The position numbers were made by a program, and so were the translations under genes. Positions 1-5,244 of a DNA stretch of 5,269 nucleotides are shown piece by piece. The notes beneath the pieces are model-generated. The model was not told where the DNA came from. It did no database searches and saw only the letters and a list, made by a program, of their open reading frames with translations. This DNA comes from an uncultured bacterium (GTDB lineage: Bacteria > Planctomycetota > Phycisphaerae > Phycisphaerales > SM1A02), in assembly GCA_903918555.1 (NCBI GenBank), contig CAIXEV010000450.1:1-5269 (forward strand). Direction: 5' to 3'. How positions within the stretch are numbered: the first letter of the stretch is position 1; each line of letters starts with the position of its first letter.

Positions 1-399
1 GTCGTCGACATACTGCGGGTCGGTCGTCGGGAGGAACGCCGTGAACGGATCGACCGTCGGGTCGTACTCCACGATGAAGTCGTTCGCGTAGGTGACCTCG
101 AGCACGCAGGCGGTCACCGTGTAGCGCGTGTCGCCGAGTCCCGACGGAATCTGCGCCGCGGTGTTGAAGCCCACGATGAACTGTCCGTCGCGGTTGTCGA
201 AGAGCGTGCCGCCGGGCTCGTTGCCGAAGGTCGACGCGGTGATGCGCGTGCCTGGCGTCGGATTGAACGCGTAGTTCCAGCGGTCGAGCGCCGGCGCCGG
301 GTACTGCGCGGAGTACTGGTCTGCGCTCGCGGCCGCCGTGAGCAGCGCAAGCGGGGCGAGGAACGCGGCGGACACGGTGCGATTGCGGAAAGCGGGCAT
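1..399 (-). CDS. Secreted protein of unknown function, 5' part only (3' end beyond window edge)
   Basis: An open frame begins at the ATG read from 399 and stays open through 133 codons to the edge of the window, so the C-terminus is missing. The N-terminus is a clear Sec signal peptide: Arg5 and Arg7, a hydrophobic stretch of about residues 11-24, and a likely signal peptidase I site ASA|DQ at 26/27. The mature part is rich in Tyr, Asp, Thr and Pro (for example LDRWNYAFNPTPGTR near residue 38, then FDNRDGQFIVGFNT and a 'DTRYTVTACVLEVTY' strand-like segment). This suggests a beta-rich extracellular or periplasmic protein. I do not recognise the family. Third codon positions are strongly G/C, as in the neighbouring genes, which supports real coding. 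No good Shine-Dalgarno sequence precedes the ATG. It is divergent from the prepilin-like gene at 610, and the pair may share regulatory DNA. Export is well supported; function is unknown. Confidence 0.8.
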   Translation of the reverse strand, partial: MPAFRNRTVSAAFLAPLALLTAAASADQYSAQYPAPALDRWNYAFNPTPGTRITASTFGNEPGGTLFDNRDGQFIVGFNTAAQIPSGLGDTRYTVTACVLEVTYANDFIVEYDPTVDPFTAFLPTTDPQYVDD

Positions 400-463
400 T
401 TGCGGCGAGTTCGTCTGGGATTGCGACCACGACTCGGGACACACCCTCGTCGTCGGGGAAACA

Positions 464-479
464 GCGTAGACTGCTACGC
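464..479. promoter_or_regulatory. 16-bp dyad in the divergent intergenic region, with a candidate -10 for the prepilin-like gene
   Basis: GCGTAG-ACTG-CTACGC is a perfect 6-4-6 inverted repeat lying between the divergent genes that start at 399 and 610. Overlapping it at 467-472 on the plus strand is TAGACT, which matches the sigma70 -10 consensus at four of six positions. No convincing -35 element is seen 16-18 bases upstream. The dyad could be an operator serving one or both divergent genes, or a chance palindrome in G+C-rich DNA. The rest of 400-609 holds only alternative start codons for the plus-strand gene (ATG 502, ATG 556, GTG 580). Confidence 0.3.
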
Positions 480-609
480 CCTGCGCGGCACGAGGATTGC
501 GATGCTGCTGCGTTTTTTGCGAGATCACCCGAAGCCGAGCGTGGTTTTCGGGCGTATGCACGACGAAAGAGCCGCGTCTGTGAACCCCGACTCCGCCGCG
601 CTTCCCTCC

Positions 610-1497
610 ATGTCCCACGCCGCTGCGCCACGCGTGCGGCGCTGCCCGTTGCGGCGGATCGCCGAATTCGCGGGCTTCACGCTGGTCGAGCTGCTCGTCG
701 TCGTCGCGATCCTCGCCATCGTGCTCGCGGCGCTCCTGCCCGTGCTCTCGAACCTGCGCGAGGCGAGCAACCGCGCGCGCGAAATGGCCGCGGCGCGCTC
801 GCTCATGGCCGCGTGGCAGCAGTACGCGCACGACTCCGCCGGAGCCGTGCTTCCCGGCTACCGCGCGGGGCTTTCGGCGTACGACGCGCAGCGACGCACC
901 ATCGCCGCGCAGACGATCGGCATCACCGCCAACCGCTGGGTGTGGCGACTCGCGCCCTACCTCGGGCACGACTTCAACGCGCTCTACATCGGCGAGCACG
1001 AGCGCATGCTGCGCGAGCTCGAGCTGAGCGACTACTCGAACTACCTCTACCAGACGAGCGTGTTCCCGAGCTTCGGCCTCAACAGCGTGTGGGTCGGCGG
1101 CGACGAGAACTTCGGCGGCTACAACACCGCGTTCCTCAACCTCTACGGCAAGTTCTATGTCACGCGGCTCGGCGAGATCGACCGCCCTGCGGAGCTCATC
1201 GTCTTCGGAAGCGCGCGCGGGCAGGACAGCATGCCGGGCGGCGAGATGTCCGCGCTGACCGAGGGCTACTTCCGCATCCGGTCGCCGTGGTTCAACACGC
1301 GCACCTGGGCGGCCGAGTACAGCGCGGACGACGCGGCTTCGTGCGGAAACCTCAGCGCGCGCAACGGCGGCGCGGTGGTCACGGGCTTTGCCGACGGCCA
1401 CACCGAGGCGCGCACGCCCGAGACGCTCGACGACATGCGGCTCTGGTCGAACGGCGCCACCTCGAAGGACTGGACGCTCACGCCGAGCGGCGGCTGA
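610..1497 (+). CDS. Prepilin-type N-terminal cleavage/methylation domain protein (pseudopilin-like, DGH C-terminus)
   Basis: From ATG 610 the product is 295 residues. A basic leader of 22 residues (Arg8, 10, 11, 15, 16) ends in AG|F, the class III signal cut by a PilD/PulO-type prepilin peptidase. After it comes FTLVELLVVVAILAIVLAAL, with the conserved Glu5 of the mature protein and a hydrophobic helix that anchors the subunit in the inner membrane before assembly. The remainder is a globular domain rich in Tyr, Asn and Trp. It ends in GGAVVTGFADGHTEA, which resembles the H-X9-DG segment of the large pseudopilin-like families of Planctomycetota and Verrucomicrobiota, but the expected His is Asn. 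Its role may be in a type II secretion-like or surface pilus structure; no substrate is identifiable. The start is uncertain. ATG 610 gives a normal leader length but has no Shine-Dalgarno. ATG 502 has GAGG six bases upstream but gives an unusual 58-residue leader. GTG 580 is intermediate. The 3' end overlaps the convergent permease gene by 20 bp. Confidence 0.88.
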   Translation: MSHAAAPRVRRCPLRRIAEFAGFTLVELLVVVAILAIVLAALLPVLSNLREASNRAREMAAARSLMAAWQQYAHDSAGAVLPGYRAGLSAYDAQRRTIAAQTIGITANRWVWRLAPYLGHDFNALYIGEHERMLRELELSDYSNYLYQTSVFPSFGLNSVWVGGDENFGGYNTAFLNLYGKFYVTRLGEIDRPAELIVFGSARGQDSMPGGEMSALTEGYFRIRSPWFNTRTWAAEYSADDAASCGNLSARNGGAVVTGFADGHTEARTPETLDDMRLWSNGATSKDWTLTPSGG

Positions 1498-2371
1498 CCG
1501 CGGCACGCACGAGGTGCGAGCAGGGGACCGCGAGCGCGAGCAGCGTGGCGATCATGCCGGCCGAGTTCAGCGCGGTGCGTGTGCCGAGGATCTCGTCTGC
1601 GTGCGCGGCGACGAGGTAGCCCGCGGCCGCGAGCAGGCTGCCGATCGCGACGCTGAGCAGGATCTGCCCGCGCACGCTGCGCGCGTGCGGCGCCGCGATG
1701 AGCGCGGGGCACACGAGGAGCGCGAGGACGAGCACGCTGCCGACCGCCGCGAAGCTCGCGACGATGACCGCGCTCACGACCGCAAGCAGCATGCGCTCGA
1801 CGAATCGCGGCGCGGCGCCCGCGAGCCGCGCGTGCGCGGGGTCGAACGCGAGCGATGCGAGCTCCTTGCCGAACACGATGCTGAAGCCCGCGGCCAGCGC
1901 TGCGGCGCCTGCGAGTGTCCACACTTCGGCCGGCACGCCCGCGTGCCACGGCGCGTCGGCGGGCGCTGCGTAGAAGAGCGTCTCGAGCGAGCCGAACAGC
2001 ACGCACTCCGGGTCGAGGTCGACCTGCCGCGCGCCCTGCGACTCGAGGAGCAGCACGCCAAGCGCGAAGAACGCGGTGAACACGAGGCCAAGCGCGGCGC
2101 CCGCCTCGAGGCGCGCGACGCGGCGCAGGAGCGTCGAGAGCACGACCGCCGCCGCGCCCGCGATCGCGGCGCCGATGAACATCGCCGCCACCGAGCGCGT
2201 GCCCGTCACGAGAAAGCCCGCGACGAGGCCAGGCAGCACCGCGTGCGCGATCGCGTCGCCCGTCATCGACTCCTTGCGCAGCACCAGCCAGTTGCCGAGC
2301 GTGCCGCACGCGAGCGTCGCAAGCAGCGCGGCTGCGAGGGCGGGGAGGTCGACGGCGAGCGCGGCGTTCAT
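1478..2371 (-). CDS. troD: Metal ABC transporter permease 2 (ABC-3 family, Zn/Mn import)
   Basis: This 297-residue protein is an integral membrane subunit of a Zn2+/Mn2+ importer, the usual length for the ABC-3 (ZnuB/TroC/TroD/MntB) family. About eight hydrophobic segments are visible, around residues 9-28, 44-56, 61-80, 92-109, 150-168, 192-224, 236-255 and 267-285. Family signatures include LRKESMTGDAIAHAVLPGLV (31-50), corresponding to the 'R..l.gDaisHavLPG' region, a VDLDPECVLFGSLE segment (117-130), and SLAFDPAHARLAG (173-185), the cytoplasmic stretch expected to contact the ATPase. The ATG overlaps the stop of permease 1 as ATGA, indicating translational coupling. It shares the fold but not close sequence with permease 1, so the two probably form a heterodimeric channel as in troABCD or mntABCD systems. 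The symbol rests on gene order and family and could equally be mntC/mntD-like. It is the last gene of the operon and its 3' end runs 20 bp into the convergent prepilin-like gene, so no separate terminator is possible between them. Confidence 0.93.
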   Translation of the reverse strand: MNAALAVDLPALAAALLATLACGTLGNWLVLRKESMTGDAIAHAVLPGLVAGFLVTGTRSVAAMFIGAAIAGAAAVVLSTLLRRVARLEAGAALGLVFTAFFALGVLLLESQGARQVDLDPECVLFGSLETLFYAAPADAPWHAGVPAEVWTLAGAAALAAGFSIVFGKELASLAFDPAHARLAGAAPRFVERMLLAVVSAVIVASFAAVGSVLVLALLVCPALIAAPHARSVRGQILLSVAIGSLLAAAGYLVAAHADEILGTRTALNSAGMIATLLALAVPCSHLVRAAVSRRSA

Positions 2372-3228
2372 GCGGGCGAACCCCGCGCGAGGCGACCGAA
2401 CGGCACGGTGATGAGAAACGCGGCCGTCGCTGCGAGCGTCATGGCCGCGCCGGTCGGCACGCCTGCGACGGCGCGCGACGCGATCACGCCGGCCGCTGCG
2501 GTCACGGCCCCGAGGATGGCTGCGATCGCGGTCACGCTTCCGATGCGGCCGCCGAGGTTGCGCGCGGCGGCGGCGGGGGTGATCACCATCGCCACCACGA
2601 GCACGATGCCCGCCATCTGCATGCCGGCGACCACGGTCGCGACGAGGAGAACCGTGAGCAGGAGGTCGAGCCCGCGCACCGGAAGCCCGGCGCTGCGCGC
2701 GAAGTCTTCATCGAAGGCGACGACGGTGAGCCCGCGGAGAAACACGATGAGGAGCGCGAGGGTGACGGTTGCGAGCGCGAGGAGCGCGACGACTTCGGCG
2801 CGGCCCATCGCGGCTGCGCTGCCGAAGAGAAGCGTGCGGAGTCCGCCTTGCGAGCCCGCCGGGTGCCCCTGCACGATCGAGAAGAGCACGGCGCCGAGGC
2901 CGAAGAATCCGGCGAGCACGACCGCCGTCGCGCCATCGGGGCCGATGCGCCGCAGCCGCGAGAGCGCGGGCACGCACCACGCCGCGAGCAGCGCCGTCGT
3001 CGCGCCGCCGAGCAGCAGGAGCCACGGCGTGCGGCCGCCGAGGCCGAGCGCTTCGCCCGCGAGAAACGCGAGCGCGACGCCGGGCAGCGCCGCGTGGCCG
3101 GCGACATCGGCGACGAGCGCGCGCCGACGCGCGAGGACGAAGGTTCCGACCGCGCCCGCGAGTGCGCCGAACAGCATGCAGCCGACGAGGACGCCGAGCG
3201 TGTTGGCGCCGATCGCGCCGGCGGTCAT
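2368..3228 (-). CDS. troC: Metal ABC transporter permease 1 (ABC-3 family, Zn/Mn import)
   Basis: This 286-residue polytopic membrane protein is the first of two permease subunits. Hydrophobic helices are visible at about 14-34, 46-61, 67-87, 99-119, 144-165, 187-219, 229-250 and 257-277. Signatures of the ABC-3 permease family are RRRALVADVAGHAALPGVAL (34-53), the 'rR.L..D...HaaLPG' element with Asp41 and His45, the segment GGLRTLLFGSAAAM (128-141), and AFDEDFARSAGLP (171-183), the cytoplasmic region expected to dock with the ATPase. The start is the ATG whose last two bases begin the TGA stop of the ATPase gene (ATGA). No strong Shine-Dalgarno precedes it, which fits coupled translation. 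The product should transport Zn2+ or Mn2+ across the inner membrane with permease 2, fed by the lipoprotein encoded upstream. The symbol reflects operon order only; metal specificity cannot be read from this subunit. Confidence 0.93.
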   Translation of the reverse strand: MTAGAIGANTLGVLVGCMLFGALAGAVGTFVLARRRALVADVAGHAALPGVALAFLAGEALGLGGRTPWLLLLGGATTALLAAWCVPALSRLRRIGPDGATAVVLAGFFGLGAVLFSIVQGHPAGSQGGLRTLLFGSAAAMGRAEVVALLALATVTLALLIVFLRGLTVVAFDEDFARSAGLPVRGLDLLLTVLLVATVVAGMQMAGIVLVVAMVITPAAAARNLGGRIGSVTAIAAILGAVTAAAGVIASRAVAGVPTGAAMTLAATAAFLITVPFGRLARGSPA

Positions 3229-4004
3229 GCGCGGGGCCCCGAGTGGTGTTCCGCGCGATCTTCCGCGCGGCCTTCCGCGTGGAATCCGTACGCCTGCGCA
3301 AGCGTGGCGTCGGTCATCACCTGCGCCACGGCGCCCTGCGCCACGATCGTGTGGCTGAGCAGGATCGCGTCGTCGAAGTGCGTGCGCACGCTGCGGAGAT
3401 CGTGGTGCACGGCGAGGATCGTGCGGCCGCGGTCGCGCAGCCCGCGCAGCACCTCGGCGAGACTCGTCTCGGTGAAGGCGTCGATGTTCGCGAACGGTTC
3501 GTCGAGGATGAAGAGCTCGGCGTCCTGCGCGAGCGCGCGCGCCACGAGCACGCGCTGCTGCTGGCCGCCCGAGAGCGCGCCGATCTGCGCGCGCGCGGAG
3601 TCGGCGAGCCCGACGGTCGCGAGCGCCACGCGCGCCTTCTCGCGGGTCTCGCGCCCGGCGCGGCGAAAGAGCCCGAGCGACGGATAGAGGCCCATCTCCA
3701 CGATGTCGAGCGCGCAGGCGGGGAAGTTCCAGTCGATCTGCGAGCGCTGCGGGATGTAGGCCACGCGGTCGCGCGCGGTCGCGAGGTCGGTGCCGAGGAA
3801 GGCAATGCGTTCGGCGGTGACGAAGGGCACGAGGCCGAGCATCGCCTTGATGAGCGTGCTCTTGCCCGCGCCGTTCGGGCCGATGAGCGCGGTCATCGAG
3901 CCGCGCGCAAGCGTGAAGGAGATGTCGCGCACGACGGGCTCGTCGCGCAGATATCCCGCGGAGAGGCCGCGTGTCTCGAGGGCGGGCGTCGCGCCGCCGC
4001 TCAA
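3225..4004 (-). CDS. troB: Metal ABC transporter ATP-binding protein (Zn/Mn import), TTG start
   Basis: This 259-residue ABC ATPase has every core motif intact. Walker A is GPNGAGKST at 42-50, the Q-loop Gln is at 86 (YIPQRSQIDWNFP, a sequence typical of the Zn/Mn importer ATPases), the signature LSGGQ is at 144-148, Walker B is FILDEP at 165-170 with catalytic Glu169, and the switch His is about 201 (AVHHDL). It hydrolyses ATP on the cytoplasmic face to drive the two permeases. No ATG lies in frame near the start. TTG at 4004-4002 is chosen because GGAGG sits six bases upstream and because it gives a 4-base TTGA overlap with the stop of the binding-protein gene. The open frame continues upstream of this point to about 4904, but that part is antisense to nothing useful and is only an alternate frame of the binding-protein gene. 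The D-loop reads FANIDA. The last 20 residues are unusual: three tandem tetrapeptides (FHAE, GRAE, DRAE) followed by HHSG. Confidence 0.94.
   Translation of the reverse strand: MSGGATPALETRGLSAGYLRDEPVVRDISFTLARGSMTALIGPNGAGKSTLIKAMLGLVPFVTAERIAFLGTDLATARDRVAYIPQRSQIDWNFPACALDIVEMGLYPSLGLFRRAGRETREKARVALATVGLADSARAQIGALSGGQQQRVLVARALAQDAELFILDEPFANIDAFTETSLAEVLRGLRDRGRTILAVHHDLRSVRTHFDDAILLSHTIVAQGAVAQVMTDATLAQAYGFHAEGRAEDRAEHHSGPRA
3249..3284 (-). repeat. Three tandem 12-bp repeats inside the 3' end of the ATPase gene
   Basis: On the plus strand the sequence reads TTCCGCGCGATC, TTCCGCGCGGCC, TTCCGCGTGGAA, which is three contiguous 12-bp units sharing TTCCGCG at each start. Because 12 is a multiple of three, the ATPase reading frame is preserved. 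The coding strand gives the tetrapeptides FHAE-GRAE-DRAE (residues 241-252), followed by HHSG. The unit probably arose by slippage or duplication at the non-conserved C-terminus. Confidence 0.7.
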
Positions 4005-4975
4005 CCACGGCCTCCGAGCGCGTTCGCGATCGACTTCGCGTTGTGGCGCAGCATCCCGGTCCAGGTGCCCTCGGGCGAACCCGCGCGGCCGAGCGAATCG
4101 GAGTAGAGCGCCTCGCCGATCTTCAGCTCGTGTCCCCTCGCGGCGCAGCCGTCGACGACGGCGCGCACGGTGCGGTCGGAGACGGTCGTCTCGATGAAGA
4201 TCGCCGGCACGCGCTCGTCGGCGATCTTGGCGACGAGGTCCTCGATGTCGCCGAGCGAGGGCTCGCTCTCGGTCGAGATGCCTTGGATGCCGCGCACCGC
4301 GAGGCCGTAGCGGCGGCCGAAGTAGCCGAACGCGTCGTGCGCGGTCACCAGCGTGCGTTGCGCGAAGGGAATCGTGTTGATGGCGAGCGCGCAGTCGCGG
4401 TCGAGCGCGGCCGCGTCGGTCTCGAAGGTGGCGAGGTTCTTGTCGAAGGTGTCCTTGCCGTCCGGATCGATCTTCGCGAGCGTGTCGCGCACGGCGGGGG
4501 CGGTCTTCGCCCAGAGGACCGGGTCCATCCACACATGCGGATCGAAGTGCGACGGGTTCGCCTGGTCGGTGAGGAGGTCGGACTTCGCGAGCGCCTCGGC
4601 GACGCGCACGACGGGGCGGCCGCTGAGCTCGACGCGCGCGAACGACTCGCCCGCGCGGCCCTCGAGCATGAGGCCGTTCATGAAGACGGCGTCGGCCTCG
4701 AGGACCTTGAGGACCTCGTTGCGCGTCGGCGTCCAGAGGTGCGGGTCGGTGCCCGCTGCGATGAGCACGACGAGGTCGACGCGATCGCCGCCGATGGCGC
4801 GCACGATGTCGCCGACCATCGGCGTGGTGGCGACGACGAGCGGCCTGGCACGCGCAGGCCGCGGATCGCCCGCGGCGGTGGTCGATGAGGCGCCGCCGTC
4901 GCACGCGGCGAGGGCGAGCGCGAGCCCGAACAGGCTAGGGCCGCCGAGGAGTGGCGCGGGGAGTCGGTATCGCAT
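4001..4975 (-). CDS. troA: Metal ABC transporter substrate-binding lipoprotein (TroA-like, Zn/Mn)
   Basis: From the ATG at 4975 the protein is 324 residues, normal for cluster A-I (ZnuA/TroA/PsaA) binding proteins. Arg2 and Arg4, a hydrophobic core, and the lipobox LALAAC with Cys25 mark a lipoprotein anchored to a membrane on the outer face. The mature domain begins VVATTPMVGDIVRAIGGDRV. Probable metal ligands are His79 (GTDPHLW), His147 (FDPHVWMDP), His213 (VTAHDAFGYF) and Asp293 (YSDSLG). Their spacings of 68, 66 and 80 residues nearly match those I recall for Treponema TroA. The C-terminal portion (AHDAFGYF, IQGISTESEPS, PAIFIETTVSDRTV, GEALYSDSLG) also reads like TroA. His rather than Glu at the third site favours Zn2+ or dual Zn/Mn use over strict Mn2+. 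The His-rich loop of many ZnuA proteins is absent. An in-frame ATG also exists at 4987, adding four residues; neither start has a clear Shine-Dalgarno. 4975 is preferred because the upstream ATG lies inside a dyad that looks like an operator. Confidence 0.93.
   Translation of the reverse strand: MRYRLPAPLLGGPSLFGLALALAACDGGASSTTAAGDPRPARARPLVVATTPMVGDIVRAIGGDRVDLVVLIAAGTDPHLWTPTRNEVLKVLEADAVFMNGLMLEGRAGESFARVELSGRPVVRVAEALAKSDLLTDQANPSHFDPHVWMDPVLWAKTAPAVRDTLAKIDPDGKDTFDKNLATFETDAAALDRDCALAINTIPFAQRTLVTAHDAFGYFGRRYGLAVRGIQGISTESEPSLGDIEDLVAKIADERVPAIFIETTVSDRTVRAVVDGCAARGHELKIGEALYSDSLGRAGSPEGTWTGMLRHNAKSIANALGGRG
4011..4015 (-). promoter_or_regulatory. Shine-Dalgarno sequence (GGAGG) for the ATPase TTG start
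   Basis: GGAGG lies six bases before the TTG at 4004 on the minus strand, inside the last codons of the binding-protein gene. It is the strongest Shine-Dalgarno in the operon and decides the start of the ATPase gene, which has no ATG or GTG at a sensible position. Confidence 0.75.
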
Positions 4976-4979
4976 GGTC

Positions 4980-4995
4980 TGTAGCATAGGCTACA
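4980..4995. promoter_or_regulatory. Candidate metalloregulator operator (MntR/DtxR-like dyad) at the importer operon start
   Basis: On the minus strand this is TGTAGC-CTAT-GCTACA, a perfect 6-4-6 inverted repeat. It ends four bases before the preferred start codon of the binding-protein gene and contains the alternative ATG at 4987. Its core TAGC-N4-GCTA is the same as the centre of the MntR box I recall from Escherichia coli (ATAGC-N4-GCTAT). Weak -10-like hexamers (TATGCT, TAGCCT) lie inside it, without a recognisable -35. A metal-bound repressor sitting here would block transcription of the whole operon. The functional assignment is inference from the dyad and its position; the regulator is not in the window. 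Confidence 0.5.
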
Positions 4996-5117
4996 TTGAG
5001 GATTCGTGCCGATACGCGCAATCGCGGTCCGCGGGATGGCGCCTGGGTCGCCGCGGGCGCCCCCGAAGGCGGAGCGCAGCGAAGCCTGAGCGGACGGCGT
5101 CGGCGTCGCCATTCGTA

Positions 5118-5146
5118 CCGTGTGGCATCACTTTGAGTGATGGCGG
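5118..5146 (+). repeat. Left arm of the 29-bp perfect inverted repeat, with internal hairpin
   Basis: This arm is the exact reverse complement of 5216-5244. It contains its own 17-bp hairpin at 5126-5142, CATCACT-TTG-AGTGATG, with perfect 7-bp arms. Pairing can be extended past one mismatch on each side. Confidence 0.9.
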
Positions 5147-5215
5147 CCAAGACGAGCGCGCCGCGCGAGCGATGCGCTTCCAGCCTGCAGTCGTGGGCGC
5201 TGCTCGCGTTCGATT

Positions 5216-5244
5216 CCGCCATCACTCAAAGTGATGCCACACGG
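5216..5244 (-). repeat. Right arm of the 29-bp perfect inverted repeat, with internal hairpin
   Basis: This arm is the exact reverse complement of 5118-5146. Its internal hairpin is CATCACT-CAA-AGTGATG at 5220-5236. Base identity stops immediately on both sides of the 29 bp, so the boundaries are sharp. Confidence 0.9.

Larger units (their letters stand above)
5118..5244. mobile_element. 127-bp inverted-repeat element: candidate MITE or transposon-end remnant
   Basis: Two perfect 29-bp inverted copies (5118-5146 and 5216-5244) flank a 69-bp centre with no plausible coding frame. The outer part of each arm starts TGTGG and so gives TG...CA ends at 5121 and 5241, as in several transposon families. 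The arms are A/T-richer than their surroundings. No target-site duplication is visible outside either the 29-bp boundary or the TG/CA boundary, and no transposase is present in the window. It could be a non-autonomous miniature element, two opposed ends of a deleted insertion sequence, or a large cruciform with a regulatory role. The repeat is directly seen; mobility is inferred. Confidence 0.5.

Noticed and set aside
114..350. Short minus-strand frame of 78 codons at the left edge
   Set aside because: It is an Arg/Ser/Thr-rich shadow of the secreted-protein gene, which runs in another minus-strand frame from 399 and has a signal peptide.
1388..3358. Long plus-strand open frame (656 codons) opposite the two permease genes
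   Set aside because: Its product is an Arg/Ala-rich low-complexity sequence with no domain. The minus-strand frames in the same DNA encode clear membrane permeases. It is a shadow caused by high G+C content.
3229..4008. Upstream extension of the permease 1 frame through the ATPase gene
   Set aside because: It is a low-complexity alternate frame of the ATPase. The permease starts at the ATGA overlap at 3228, giving the family's normal length.
4005..4904. Upstream extension of the ATPase reading frame through the binding-protein gene
   Set aside because: The extension is Arg/His-rich low-complexity sequence in an alternate frame of the lipoprotein gene. A TTG with GGAGG at 4004 gives an ATPase of normal length.
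464..4995. Idea that the dyads at 464-479 and 4980-4995 are the same operator
   Set aside because: Both have a 6-4-6 layout, but the half-sites differ (GCGTAG versus TGTAGC) and the shared GTAG/CTAC elements are four bases apart in one and six in the other.
5038..5061. Possible hairpin GGCGCC...GGCGCC upstream of the operon, as a terminator or attenuator
   Set aside because: GGCGCC is self-complementary and common in such G+C-rich DNA. The 12-base loop and lack of a following T-run make a terminator unlikely. Nothing else convincing is seen in 4996-5117.
4935..5225. Minus-strand frame of 96 codons covering the inverted-repeat element and operon leader
   Set aside because: It starts inside the right repeat arm, reads as Arg/Ala-rich sequence without a domain, and overlaps the lipoprotein signal-peptide region in another frame.
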